Positions 22,335-32,961 of a stretch of DNA of 64,000 nucleotides are shown piece after piece (the stretch's first letter is position 1; the number at the start of each line of letters is the position of its first letter). Position numbers and translations under genes: made by a program. The stretch lies in the NCBI GenBank assembly GCA_018267275.1, contig JAFDYV010000002.1, positions 186,001-250,000 on the forward strand. The letters are read 5' to 3'. The notes beneath the pieces were generated by a model. It made no database searches and was not told the DNA's origin. It saw only the letters and a program-made list of their open reading frames with translations. This stretch comes from Bacteroidota bacterium (GTDB lineage: Bacteria; Bacteroidota; Bacteroidia; Cytophagales; Cyclobacteriaceae).

Positions 22335-24503
22335 ATGCTTAGACTAATTGGCCTTTTGTTGCTCACCAGCTCTTGTTTGGCGCAGCCTTTCACCGCAGAT
22401 GAAATCAATGCCTGGAAAAAACAAGCCGCGAACGTGACCATTGTTCGCGATATGTGGGGCATTGCCCATGTGTACGGAAAAACTGATGCCGATGCAGTTT
22501 TTGGTTTGCTTTACGTGCAATGCGAAGACGATTTTGAACGCGTTGAAATGAATTATGTTACTGCACTGGGGCGCCAGGCCGAGGTGGAGGGGGAAGGTAA
22601 ACTTTACCATGACCTGCGCGTGAGGCTGTTTCAAGACAGCACCTTGGCGATAAAACTTTACAAAAATGTGGGCGCGGAAATGAAGCCTCTGATGGAGGCA
22701 TTTGCTGCGGGCGTGAATTTTTATCTGCACACCCATCCGCATGTAAGACCAAAATTACTACAGCGATTTCAGCCGTGGATGTGTTTGCTTTTTAGCGAAG
22801 GCAGTATTGGTGGCGACATTGAGGCCGTTTCTGTCAACAAGTTGAAAGACTTTTATGGTGATGGATCACCCGTTAAAATCGAAGAGGTAAACAACGATGA
22901 TGGATTTGAACCTGAACCAAAAGGTAGCAATGGGTTTGCCATTGCACCCAGCAAAAGCGCAACAGGCAACGCGTTGTTTCTCATCAATCCGCATACTTCA
23001 TTTTATTTCCGTCCAGAAATACACGTGAATAGCGAACAAGGTCTGAACGCGTACGGGGCGGTAACGTGGGGCCAGTTTTTTATTTACCAGGGATTCAATG
23101 AGAACTGCGGTTGGATGCACACCACCAGCCAAGCCGATGTGATTGATGAGTATTTAGAGACGGTTGTTAAGAAGGGAGACTCCGTTTACTATAAATTTTC
23201 TACGGGGTTGAAGCCCATGAAAACGACCAAGGTATTGCTGAAAGTAAAGACCACCGATGGCTTCGTGCAAAAAGAATTCAAAGTTTATTACACACACCGC
23301 GGGCCTGTAATTGCAAAAGAGGGAGACAAATGGATGAGCATTCGCATGCTGCAAGAACCAATCAAAGCACTTACACAGTCTTTTCAGCGCACAAAATCGA
23401 GAAACCTTGCTGACTTTAAGAAGGCCCTAGACTTGCGAACCAATACTTCTAACAACACCGTTTACGCAGATACCCAAGGCAACATCGGCTATTGGCATGG
23501 CAATTTCGTACCGAAACGAAATACACAATTTGACTTTAGCAAACCGTTGGATGGCACCAACCCGTTGGTCGATTGGAGAGGCATCCATGCCTCTAATGAA
23601 ACCGTGCAGTTTCTTAATCCTGCCGCAGGTTGGTTGCAAAATTGTAACTCTACACCAGTCACAGCAGCCGGTCCAAATACATTTGATAAGAAAAAGTTTC
23701 CAACATACATGTGCCCTGACGCAGAAAACCCAAGGGGCACGAATGCCGTTCGGGTGTTATCGCGCGAAAAAGCTTTTACACTTGATAAGTTGATAGCGGC
23801 CGCCTATGACACTTACCTGCCGGCATTTGAAAAACTTATTCCTTCGTTATTATCTGCGTATGCAAAGCAATCCAAAGGCAATGAACTTTTGCGTTTGAAG
23901 TTACAGGATCCAATTCAACTGCTCGAAAAGTGGGATCGAAATTATAGTGCCACGTCTGTGCCTACCACGCTGGCGATTTTTTGGGGCATGGAATTACGGC
24001 AACAAGTAACTTCGGCAGGTGGACAATGGGACATTATTGAAGCGATGGCAAAAACAACTGATGATGCGAAAGTAAATGCGCTGGCAAAAGTACTTGAAGA
24101 TTTAAAACGCGATTACGGCACCTGGCAAATTGGTTGGGGCGAGGTAAACCGGTTTCAGCGGCTGACGGGAAAAATCAACGAGACGTTTGATGACAGCAAG
24201 CCTAGTTTGCCCGTGGCGATGACATCATCTTTTTGGGGTTCATTGGCTGCTTACGGAAGCAGGCGTTTCGAAGGAACCAAAAAGATGTACGGCTATGTAG
24301 GAAATAGCTTTGTGGCAGTGGTGGAATTTGGCAAGCGCATCAAAGCAAAATCGTTGCTTGCCGGTGGAGTGAACAATAATCCGAAGAGTGCACACTTTGC
24401 TGACCAAGCAGCCCTATATTGTCAGGGCAAATTCAAAGATGTGCTTTTTTATAAAGAAGACGTCTTAAAAAACGCAGAGCGACAATACAATCCGGGCAAC
24501 TAA
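22335..24503 (+). CDS. Penicillin acylase family (N-terminal nucleophile) amidohydrolase
   Basis: Secreted Ntn-hydrolase of the penicillin/acyl-homoserine-lactone acylase family, which cuts amide bonds of acylated amino compounds after self-cleavage. A signal peptide (MLRLIGLLLLTSSCLAQ, possibly a lipoprotein at Cys15) is followed by the alpha subunit region, a spacer, and the new beta N-terminus at Ser198 in EPKGSNGFAIAPSKS. The beta subunit contains NPHTSFYFRPEIHVNSEQGL and EYLETV and runs to the end. At 722 aa it is of normal length. The ATG at 22335 is preferred over a TTG two codons earlier. The true substrate, such as an N-acyl-homoserine lactone or an acyl peptide, cannot be told. The gene stands alone, convergent with the next. 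Confidence 0.9.
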   Translation: MLRLIGLLLLTSSCLAQPFTADEINAWKKQAANVTIVRDMWGIAHVYGKTDADAVFGLLYVQCEDDFERVEMNYVTALGRQAEVEGEGKLYHDLRVRLFQDSTLAIKLYKNVGAEMKPLMEAFAAGVNFYLHTHPHVRPKLLQRFQPWMCLLFSEGSIGGDIEAVSVNKLKDFYGDGSPVKIEEVNNDDGFEPEPKGSNGFAIAPSKSATGNALFLINPHTSFYFRPEIHVNSEQGLNAYGAVTWGQFFIYQGFNENCGWMHTTSQADVIDEYLETVVKKGDSVYYKFSTGLKPMKTTKVLLKVKTTDGFVQKEFKVYYTHRGPVIAKEGDKWMSIRMLQEPIKALTQSFQRTKSRNLADFKKALDLRTNTSNNTVYADTQGNIGYWHGNFVPKRNTQFDFSKPLDGTNPLVDWRGIHASNETVQFLNPAAGWLQNCNSTPVTAAGPNTFDKKKFPTYMCPDAENPRGTNAVRVLSREKAFTLDKLIAAAYDTYLPAFEKLIPSLLSAYAKQSKGNELLRLKLQDPIQLLEKWDRNYSATSVPTTLAIFWGMELRQQVTSAGGQWDIIEAMAKTTDDAKVNALAKVLEDLKRDYGTWQIGWGEVNRFQRLTGKINETFDDSKPSLPVAMTSSFWGSLAAYGSRRFEGTKKMYGYVGNSFVAVVEFGKRIKAKSLLAGGVNNNPKSAHFADQAALYCQGKFKDVLFYKEDVLKNAERQYNPGN

Positions 24504-24568
24504 CACTTCTGAGATTAGCAAATTCAGTCAGTTATTCTGGTATCTGACTGTTGAATGATGTGAATGTG

Positions 24569-24877
24569 TTACGCGCTTTTTTGAAGCCTATCCCACTCTT
24601 GCATTTTTTTTATTTTCGATTTTTCATCGCTGGTGAAAGTGGTCATTTGGTCGGCTTCTTCCAGGTTGGTGAAAAACCGCAAACGATATCTTAATATCGT
24701 TTTGCTTCCAATTGCAATTTTGAATTCGTGCAGCTTTGCCAAATTATCTATCCAAAAAAGTGACAATCCATTCTCTTCTGTTCCGGGTAAGAATGAAAAT
24801 CCAGACTTTTCTAGCTGAGAGATGACTTCGCGTTCAAACCCAACTTTGCCTTTTATGTATACGGTGCTCCAACTCAT
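24569..24877 (-). CDS. Conserved small protein of unknown function
   Basis: A 102-aa soluble, charged protein, MSWSTVYIKGKVGFEREVISQLEKS..., with a mixed alpha/beta pattern and a basic C-terminus (SDEKSKIKKMQEWDRL). No signal peptide or known motif is seen. It probably belongs to a Bacteroidota-only family. It sits alone between the penicillin-acylase gene (convergent) and the ABC-F gene (same strand, 56 bp upstream of this start). A weak hairpin (CAGTCAG / CTGACTG at 24525-24550) lies between the two convergent ends. Confidence 0.65.
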   Translation of the reverse strand: MSWSTVYIKGKVGFEREVISQLEKSGFSFLPGTEENGLSLFWIDNLAKLHEFKIAIGSKTILRYRLRFFTNLEEADQMTTFTSDEKSKIKKMQEWDRLQKSA

Positions 24878-24933
24878 GATCGGTTAGAGAACGAGTATCG
24901 GTGAAAAATAGTTGCAGTTAACAAAACCATTGA

Positions 24934-26598
<1,665 letters not shown>

Positions 26599-26643
26599 CT
26601 AGTTTCTAAAATTCGAAAACAGAAAAGGTACTTTTTATCTAAT

Positions 26644-28041
26644 CTATTTCGGTTGCGGAGGATCAGCGATGTAAGACTTTGTTTTTTTGAGCGAGTGCAT
26701 TTTTTGAAGTTGCGTTTCGCCAAAGTTGTTTCCGTCACCCTTAAATAAAACTCGCCAAATCTTTCCTTTTTTTGATTCGGAAATGTATAGTGACCCATCG
26801 GGTCCTTCGGCCAGTCCCATTGGCCGGTAGCGTGCTTCTTCCATCGTTTTAAGCGTATCGCGCCCGGCAAACCCGTCTGCAAAAACTTCCCAATCACCTT
26901 TTGGTGCACCGTTTTCAAACGGAACAAAAGCCACTACATAACCTGCCTGCGGAAAAGGCGCTCGGTTGGTAGATCCATGGAAAGCAACAAATGCTCCGTG
27001 CTTGTAGCGTCCGGGAAATTGGCTGCCGTTATAGAACAGTAAATCATTGGGTGCCCAATGGGCAGGAAAGCCCATCAAAGGCATTGCATATTTGTCAGTG
27101 GATTTTTTTCCATCTCCACCATACTCAGGTGCGATCATTCTTTTCTTTTGAAAGTGGTCGTAGTAGGTATATGGCCACCCATAGTCTTCACCTTTAGAAA
27201 TCTTCATAAACTCTTCAGATGGCAATACGGCATTGTGCCATTTACTAAAGTTTTTGGGTGAATGTGAGTGAAGGTAATCGCGCCCATGCAGCACGGCATA
27301 AAGACTGTTTGTTTGGTCGTTCCAAGTCATGCCTACGATGCTACGCAAGCCGGTGGCGTACAGCTCGCCTTCCGTTTGCGCTTGATTTGGTTTGTTCGCA
27401 TCAAACCTCCAAATACCGCTGAAGCCATTGAGCTGCGGACACGGGTCGAATCCTTTTATGTTGGCGTAGTTGGTACCTATGACGGTTGACCAGTCTTCGC
27501 ATGTGTTGGTTGGCGCGCTGAAAGTAACATATAAATTGCCCAGTTTGTCGAACGCCAATGTCTTTGCGTTATGCCATCGTAGTGGACTATAATCAATCAC
27601 GATTGTCTCAGGTTGGCCTTTTGGAATTAGATTGGATGGGTCAAGTTTTTGGCGGTACACAACCAATTCTGAACTGAAATACAGGTAGCCATTGTAAATG
27701 CGCATGTCGGTTGCAAAACTTCCATCGTTCGGATAATCGCCAAATCTTTGAATCATATCGGCTTTGCCGTCTCCGTCAGTATCGCGTAGTGCCACATTGC
27801 CTTGACTACCTTTTGATATCCGTAGCTTCGCATAAATATCACCGTTCAGATTGACCGCGATGTGGCGCGTGGGCCCCACGCTGTCGGCTACTACCAAAGC
27901 CCTAAAGCCGTCAGGTAACACTAGTCCGCCATCATCTTGATCGGGCTGTAGAATGATTGTCTTTCCCTCCTTTTTTTGCCCGCAACCGATCGTTGTTAGT
28001 ATAGCAAATAAGACTGCCAAAGTTTTTTTAAGAGGTACCAT
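26644..28041 (-). CDS. Sorbosone/glucose dehydrogenase-like beta-propeller lipoprotein
   Basis: A 465-aa exported lipoprotein (ILTTIGC|GQKK) that folds as a six-bladed beta-propeller of the L-sorbosone/PQQ-sugar dehydrogenase superfamily. Visible features are NGDIYAKLRI, the calcium-loop-like DTDGDGKAD, NAKTLAFDKLGNLYVTFSAP, a tryptophan-rich blade (GEDYGWPYTYYD) and GLAEGPDGSLYISESKKGKIWRV near the end. No CxxCH haem site is present, so electrons, if any, must go to another carrier. It lies 8 bp after the VOC gene on the same strand and probably shares its transcript. The substrate is unknown; many members oxidise sugars but several have no shown activity. Confidence 0.85.
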   Translation of the reverse strand: MVPLKKTLAVLFAILTTIGCGQKKEGKTIILQPDQDDGGLVLPDGFRALVVADSVGPTRHIAVNLNGDIYAKLRISKGSQGNVALRDTDGDGKADMIQRFGDYPNDGSFATDMRIYNGYLYFSSELVVYRQKLDPSNLIPKGQPETIVIDYSPLRWHNAKTLAFDKLGNLYVTFSAPTNTCEDWSTVIGTNYANIKGFDPCPQLNGFSGIWRFDANKPNQAQTEGELYATGLRSIVGMTWNDQTNSLYAVLHGRDYLHSHSPKNFSKWHNAVLPSEEFMKISKGEDYGWPYTYYDHFQKKRMIAPEYGGDGKKSTDKYAMPLMGFPAHWAPNDLLFYNGSQFPGRYKHGAFVAFHGSTNRAPFPQAGYVVAFVPFENGAPKGDWEVFADGFAGRDTLKTMEEARYRPMGLAEGPDGSLYISESKKGKIWRVLFKGDGNNFGETQLQKMHSLKKTKSYIADPPQPK

Positions 28042-28049
28042 CTGACTTT

Positions 28050-28463
28050 CTAAATACGGTTATTTTGGGCGGAAGTGCTTTGCTCAATCAAATCCCACAG
28101 ATTTCCATACAAATCTGAAAAGACAGCTACCGTTCCATACGTCTCTGTGGAAGGAGGGCGTACAATATTCACATTATGTTTGATGAGGTTTTCGTAGTCG
28201 CGATGAAAGTTGTCGGTGTGCAGGAACAAAAACACACGCCCACCTGACTGGTGCCCTACTTGTGCTAGTTGTTCCGAACCCACAGCCTTTGCAAGTAACA
28301 ATTTGCATCCGTTTGAACCCGGTGGAGCGACCAGCACCCACCGTTTTGTTTCGGTGAGAGGTGTATCTTCCACCAGGGCAAATTTTAACTTCTTTACGTA
28401 AAACTCAATCGCCTCGTCATAATCGCGAACCAAAAGCGCAATATGGGCGATATGCTGTTTCAA
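28050..28463 (-). CDS. VOC superfamily protein (glyoxalase/dioxygenase fold)
   Basis: A 137-aa single-module VOC protein: HIAHIALLVRDYDEAIEFYVKKLKF is the typical opening, and the end AVFSDLYGNLWDLIEQ gives the C-terminal metal Glu. The first motif has His at residue 6 (HIAHIAL). The start is a TTG placed 2 nt after the stop of the upstream gene, which makes it translationally coupled. The substrate is unknown; the family includes glyoxalase I, extradiol dioxygenases and fosfomycin-resistance proteins. Confidence 0.87.
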   Translation of the reverse strand: MKQHIAHIALLVRDYDEAIEFYVKKLKFALVEDTPLTETKRWVLVAPPGSNGCKLLLAKAVGSEQLAQVGHQSGGRVFLFLHTDNFHRDYENLIKHNVNIVRPPSTETYGTVAVFSDLYGNLWDLIEQSTSAQNNRI

Positions 28464-28465
28464 TT

Positions 28466-29701
28466 TTATTTGTTGGCGGTGGCGCCCCTTTCCTTCGAGA
28501 ACAACATGTAGTTCTGCTTTTTTGTACTCCAGTGGTAGCCAAGCGAGAAGGGGAGTGGCTGCGCTTTTGAAGCACGGTAGGCCGAATCCAAATCGGTTTG
28601 GTAAAGCTCAGAACTAAAATCTTTCACAGGTTTGACGTATTCACCAAAGAATGTGCCCTTCCAATTCAGCTTGTTTTTAACGTAGCGATAGGGCATGCCT
28701 GTGTCATCTTGAAAAATAGCATGGCTGTTGCTCACCAATAAATCCTTGATTTTCGTGAATGCGTCTTTGTGCATGAGGTAAGAGGCAGACTTCACAAATG
28801 AATTGAATGGCGCAAGATTATTTACGAACTTGACGAAACCCGGCCGGTCTTTGAGCCCGCCATTTGAAATGCTAATAGAGAAGTAATAAAGTGTTTTGAT
28901 TTCTTTCGTGCTACGGTCGCGGAAGATAATTTTTACACAGGGCGTTTTTTGCCAGTTGATTTTTTTAGCGCCAACTTCCGTTTCGTTGCCTAGTGAATCT
29001 ATTGTTATAAATTTTTGAGAAAGCAGTTCGTGGTTTGTTCGTTCGATGAAGAAGTATAACGCGGGCAACACACCCTTTACCTGTTTTAGGTCCTTCTCCA
29101 TGTGGTTGGTGATGAAATAACTTTTGTTGAAGATATCTCTTAGAGAATGCCCCAAGCTGTCCAAAAACTCATCTCTGAATTTTTCTGAGCTAGCATCCAA
29201 TGCAACTACTTCGCGGATGGGCTCGAGCGCGGCAAGAACATATTTTGGTGCGCGGGGAAATAAAAAGTTGGCGTGGAGAAAGTCAGGACCCGAAAACGGA
29301 TAGAACAAAGTAAGTGAATCTTCAATTGACTTTGAGAATACGTCTTTCTCCCATGTAGCAATTTTGCTCAACCTGGTATCGCTCATTTTTTTCCAGTTGG
29401 CATCCATTGATTGTTTGTATTCAATCCAGTACTTATCTTTCTCAAGAGCTGAATAAGAGGACTCATAAAGTTGAGGCAACCCAGCAATGAAACGGGCAGC
29501 ATTGTCTAACACGGTATCCTTTTCTATTTGAACCGGTGGTGCGACATTTTCAGTAACAGTTGAATCAATTTGCAGCGTGGCGGTCGAATGCACTTTGGTG
29601 GAGTCGGTAGTCACGGCTTCGGCAGATTGGCGCTTACTGGAGCAATTGAAAAATATTGATAAACAAAGGGTAACTAAGACATTAATGGCAAGCTTTTTCA
29701 T
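28466..29701 (-). CDS. Lipoprotein of unknown function (411 aa)
   Basis: A lipoprotein signal peptide is clear (VTLCLSIFFNC|SSKRQ). After a Thr/Ser/Val-rich stretch (about 25-60) comes a soluble domain with no motif I can name (AARFIAGLPQLYESSYSALEKDKYW, DFLHANFLFPRAPKYVLAALEPI, VKIIFRDRSTKEIKTLYYFS). It is followed 2 nt later by the VOC gene and preceded 8 bp by the amino-acid permease, so it forms part of a four-gene minus-strand cluster. It probably faces the periplasm or the cell surface. Confidence 0.75.
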   Translation of the reverse strand: MKKLAINVLVTLCLSIFFNCSSKRQSAEAVTTDSTKVHSTATLQIDSTVTENVAPPVQIEKDTVLDNAARFIAGLPQLYESSYSALEKDKYWIEYKQSMDANWKKMSDTRLSKIATWEKDVFSKSIEDSLTLFYPFSGPDFLHANFLFPRAPKYVLAALEPIREVVALDASSEKFRDEFLDSLGHSLRDIFNKSYFITNHMEKDLKQVKGVLPALYFFIERTNHELLSQKFITIDSLGNETEVGAKKINWQKTPCVKIIFRDRSTKEIKTLYYFSISISNGGLKDRPGFVKFVNNLAPFNSFVKSASYLMHKDAFTKIKDLLVSNSHAIFQDDTGMPYRYVKNKLNWKGTFFGEYVKPVKDFSSELYQTDLDSAYRASKAQPLPFSLGYHWSTKKQNYMLFSKERGATANK

Positions 29702-29709
29702 TTCAGTAT

Positions 29710-31014
29710 TTATAGTTCAGGTTGTTTTGGTTTAGCGACAGCAAAATAAACGATTAATCCGGGAATGACGGTGCCCAGCGAATAGAGGATGACTTTGTAG
29801 TCATTCACCGTCACGTAATAAATCATCCAAATAGTGCAGACCGTAAATATGATGGGTGGAAAAGGGTAAAACGGAACACGAAACGGGCGTTGCTCCAAAC
29901 TATACTGCTTGCGTAAAACAAATATCCCCAGTACGGTTAACATCGAAAAAATAGAAAGACTAACCGATATATATTGAATGATTTCTTTGAATGAACTAAC
30001 GAGTACCAAAAAAATTGACCAGGCTGCTTGTGCCAGTATTGCCAAATAGGGCATATCATATTTGTTTTTGGCGGCAAAGGTTTTGAGTTTTGGATAGTCG
30101 TCACCCATTGCTTCCAAAACACGGGGGCCGGCAATGGTCATGGCGCTAAGCGTGGAGAGCAAAGCGATACTGAATATCCCTGAAAACACAGAGCCAATTT
30201 CAGTACCCATCAGTTTAACAGCCACTACATTTCCAATATCATTCTTGCCATTCAGTTCGTCAAAACTGGCCGTGTACAAAAACATGGCATTGAGTGATAA
30301 ATAGACAACAACTACCACCAACGTGCCGATGATGAGCGACTTCGGTAGATTCTTGGTGGGATTCTCCAAGTTGCCTGCGATATAGGCGGCCGCATTCCAT
30401 CCAGTGTAAGCGTAAACCACAAACACAAGTGAAATAGCAAAGCTTGCGCTGGTAATCAATGCCCAATCCCCCGATTGAGGTAAAAAACTGATCTCTGACT
30501 TTGGCCCCGCAATAAAAAACGGTGCGATGCAGAAAAATACAATGAGTAGTAGCTTGGTGCCCGTTAAGATATTCTGTGCCCTGCCACCGGTTTTTACCCC
30601 AAACCAATGGATACCAGAAACCAATACGATGGCAGCCACAGCGATTATTTTTCCGTTGATGTTAAGCAGCGAAGAAGAATACTCGGCAATGGCAATGGCA
30701 ACTGCCGAAATGGCGCCAGCGAAACCAACCAGCAGGCTCATCCATCCGCTGACAAAACCCAATGCGGGGTGAAAAATTTTGCCGAGATACAAATACTCAC
30801 CCCCGGATTTTTTTAGCGTAGTTGATATTTCTGCATACGTGAACGCCCCTGACAACGCAACTACCCCGCCTACTGCCCACAATAGCAGAATTGCAAAACC
30901 CGATGGGAGTGGACCTACCTGGTAGCCCAACGAGGTGAACACACCAGTGCCGATCATATTGGCTATCACCAAAGTAATGCCCACGCTTAACGTGTATTTG
31001 TTTTTTTCTGACAT
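29710..31014 (-). CDS. Amino acid permease (APC superfamily)
   Basis: A 434-aa integral membrane transporter with about 12 helices. The TM1 unwound-region motif is IANMIGTGVFTSLGYQ, and the conserved TM3 segment is SGAFTYAEISTTLKKSGGEYLYL. The organic-substrate pocket type is that of APC amino-acid/cation symporters or exchangers. It heads a minus-strand cluster with a lipoprotein, a VOC protein and a sorbosone-dehydrogenase-like protein, but these may simply be co-transcribed. The amino acid taken up cannot be named. Confidence 0.9.
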   Translation of the reverse strand: MSEKNKYTLSVGITLVIANMIGTGVFTSLGYQVGPLPSGFAILLLWAVGGVVALSGAFTYAEISTTLKKSGGEYLYLGKIFHPALGFVSGWMSLLVGFAGAISAVAIAIAEYSSSLLNINGKIIAVAAIVLVSGIHWFGVKTGGRAQNILTGTKLLLIVFFCIAPFFIAGPKSEISFLPQSGDWALITSASFAISLVFVVYAYTGWNAAAYIAGNLENPTKNLPKSLIIGTLVVVVVYLSLNAMFLYTASFDELNGKNDIGNVVAVKLMGTEIGSVFSGIFSIALLSTLSAMTIAGPRVLEAMGDDYPKLKTFAAKNKYDMPYLAILAQAAWSIFLVLVSSFKEIIQYISVSLSIFSMLTVLGIFVLRKQYSLEQRPFRVPFYPFPPIIFTVCTIWMIYYVTVNDYKVILYSLGTVIPGLIVYFAVAKPKQPEL

Positions 31015-31077
31015 GCGCGCTTTTACAAGCGGGAAAGTTGAAGATTATTTGCCGGACTGGCAAACGGCCAAGCACCC

Positions 31078-31113
31078 CCAAATAAAGAAAGGCTACCTCT
31101 CGGCAGCCTTTCT
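31078..31113 (-). terminator. Intrinsic terminator of the fasciclin gene
   Basis: On the minus strand AGAAAGGCT / AGCCTTTCT form a 9-bp stem with a 10-nt loop, followed by TTATTT. Confidence 0.85.
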
Positions 31114-31139
31114 CACAAGAACCTGTTTCCCGGGAAGGA

Positions 31140-31727
31140 TTACATTTTCTTAGGAACCAAAACTTTGTTTGTCATGTGTACCACACCATTGGTAACGGCA
31201 ACATCTGGGTTGGTCACTTCGGCACCACCCACATACACTTTACCATCTTTCAACTGAACTTTGATTTTTTCGCCCTGAAGTGTAGTTAACTCTTGGCCAT
31301 CTTTCAAATCGGCCGCCTTTACTGTTCCGCCAACTACGTGGTATTTCAATACGTTTTGCAACTTTGACTTATTCTCAGCCTTCAACAGCATGTCAACTGT
31401 TGATTGGATAGCCGCAAATGCATCGTTTGTAGGGGCAAATACAGTCAATGCATCGGTACCTTTCAATACATCAACCAACTCGCCTGCTTGCAATGCCGCT
31501 ACGAGCGTGCTCAGGTTAGGTGTGTTGATGGCAGTCTCTGCAATTGACTTAGGGAGAGCAGCAATTGAGTCAGCCTTAGCTTTTTCGCGTGCTACTGAGT
31601 CTGCTCTGCGCACTGAATCTTGCTTTGCTTTTTCCTTAGCAGCTTTGCCACCATCGCCACAGCTTGTAACGATTACCGCAAATGCTGCAAAAATTCCGAC
31701 TAAAAGAAGTGATTTTTGGGTTTTCAT
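31140..31727 (-). CDS. Fasciclin (FAS1) domain lipoprotein
   Basis: A 195-aa surface lipoprotein: signal MKTQKSLLLVGIFAAFAVIVTSC|GD, a lysine/alanine-rich linker (KAAKEKAKQDSVRRADSVAREKA in part, about 27-55), and one FAS1 domain with ALTVFAPTNDAFAAI and LKYHVVGGTVKAADL and an NGVVHMTNKVLVP end. FAS1 domains mediate adhesion to matrix or other cells. The ATG at 31727 is chosen because it starts the signal peptide; 22 upstream in-frame residues have no such character. A TATTTTTG box (31780-31773, minus) lies about 46 nt upstream. It is a single-gene unit with its own terminator. Confidence 0.92.
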   Translation of the reverse strand: MKTQKSLLLVGIFAAFAVIVTSCGDGGKAAKEKAKQDSVRRADSVAREKAKADSIAALPKSIAETAINTPNLSTLVAALQAGELVDVLKGTDALTVFAPTNDAFAAIQSTVDMLLKAENKSKLQNVLKYHVVGGTVKAADLKDGQELTTLQGEKIKVQLKDGKVYVGGAEVTNPDVAVTNGVVHMTNKVLVPKKM

Positions 31728-31845
31728 AGTTTGTTTTGTTTTTCCGACCGATTGTTTAGTTTTTTCAGGCTGCAAAAATAACAGTAAGTACACCAGATTG
31801 TTTAATTGTATTGTAAAAAAAACGTTAACCTTTGGTTTACGTTTT

Positions 31846-32865
31846 TCAAAACGAAAATGAGACTTTGTTAAACACTTGCTGGCGAAGGCCCATTACTCTC
31901 ATTTCGATGGTTGGCTCGCTGCCCTTCCAGTCTATTTGAATGATACCAAAGTTTTTTTGGATTACCAGTTCGCCTATTCTGAACTCGTTATCTTCTTTCC
32001 ACGGCTCTGCCCACGTATGGGTAAGGCCGCTAGAGGTAAACTCATAAAGTGCTTTGCCATTAGCCATTTGAGTTTTTGAAAACTCTGCGATATGGCGGTC
32101 TCCACTAATTAAAATGATATTCTTCCCGCTTTCACTTAACAACGACAACAACCTTTCCTTTGCGTTCGGCAGGTTTGCCCATTTTTCAAACCGGTGCTGC
32201 CGTGGCAGTACTTGTATACTCGAATTCACAATCACCACTTTTGCCGAAGTATTTTTCAATTCTTGCTTTAGCCACGCCCACTGGTGTTCGCCCAACATGT
32301 CTCCACTTAAATTGGGCAGCATGCGATACATTTTTTTGCCGCTAAGCGTGTCAACATAATTTTCGCGCAAAACGGTATCTCGAAACGTGCGCGTGTCCAA
32401 ATTGATGATTTTGATTTTCTGCTTTCCGCGGCCATACTCAACGGAATTATAAATCCCCTCATGGTGCCGCACGGGATTATTTTTGTCGAATCCTAAGAAA
32501 TCCATGGCCAGCTGCTGACTTTGTTTTTTTAATCCATAGTTCTTGCCACCATCGTTCACACCGTAGTCATGGTCGTCCCACGTGCCGGTCACTTGGCATG
32601 TAGCAATCAGCCGTTGGTAGTCAGCATTTGATTTCTGTTTTTGATAAAGTGCCGGCCGCCCCGCAGGATTCTTAAAATCTGAATAAATATTATCCCCTAC
32701 CCATATCCAGACGTCTGGGTGTTGCGCGATGATTTCATTCCACATTTCTTGCGTTCGGTCTTGGTCGTTACAAGAGCCAAAGGCTATCAAAAAACGATTA
32801 TTTTGCGCAATTACATTTGCCGCGATCGAACTGCATAACAGCACCACAATGGCTTTTTTCATCAT
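31846..32865 (-). CDS. PhoD-like phosphatase
   Basis: A 339-aa secreted metallophosphatase of the PhoD family, which releases phosphate from phosphodi- or monoesters. The signal peptide is cut near VIAQ. Metal-binding motifs are visible in order: FGSCNDQ, WVGDNIYSD, TWDDHDYGVND and SGDRHIAEF. A promoter with good spacing lies so near the ATG that the mRNA may be leaderless. It is divergent from the CocE-type hydrolase, with under 100 bp between starts. Confidence 0.9.
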   Translation of the reverse strand: MMKKAIVVLLCSSIAANVIAQNNRFLIAFGSCNDQDRTQEMWNEIIAQHPDVWIWVGDNIYSDFKNPAGRPALYQKQKSNADYQRLIATCQVTGTWDDHDYGVNDGGKNYGLKKQSQQLAMDFLGFDKNNPVRHHEGIYNSVEYGRGKQKIKIINLDTRTFRDTVLRENYVDTLSGKKMYRMLPNLSGDMLGEHQWAWLKQELKNTSAKVVIVNSSIQVLPRQHRFEKWANLPNAKERLLSLLSESGKNIILISGDRHIAEFSKTQMANGKALYEFTSSGLTHTWAEPWKEDNEFRIGELVIQKNFGIIQIDWKGSEPTIEMRVMGLRQQVFNKVSFSF

Positions 32866-32869
32866 GCCG

Positions 32870-32900
32870 CAAATGTAATGATGCTTTTAAAACCACTCAA
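32870..32900 (-). promoter_or_regulatory. Promoter of the PhoD-like gene (leaderless geometry)
   Basis: Minus strand TTG (32900-32898), a 20-nt spacer and TACATTTG (32877-32870). The ATG begins 4 nt after the -7 box, so transcription would start at about the start codon. Confidence 0.68.
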
Positions 32901-32911
32901 CAAAATCCTGG

Positions 32912-32941
32912 TTGCGTGGCGATCTGTTATTATTAACTTTA
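32912..32941 (+). promoter_or_regulatory. Promoter of the CocE/NonD gene
   Basis: TTG at 32912-32914, a 19-nt spacer and TAACTTTA at 32934-32941, one base from the TAnnTTTG consensus, 20 nt before the chosen ATG. It overlaps the divergent PhoD promoter region. Confidence 0.5.
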
Positions 32942-32961
32942 ATCCGAAAACCTTTACAGAA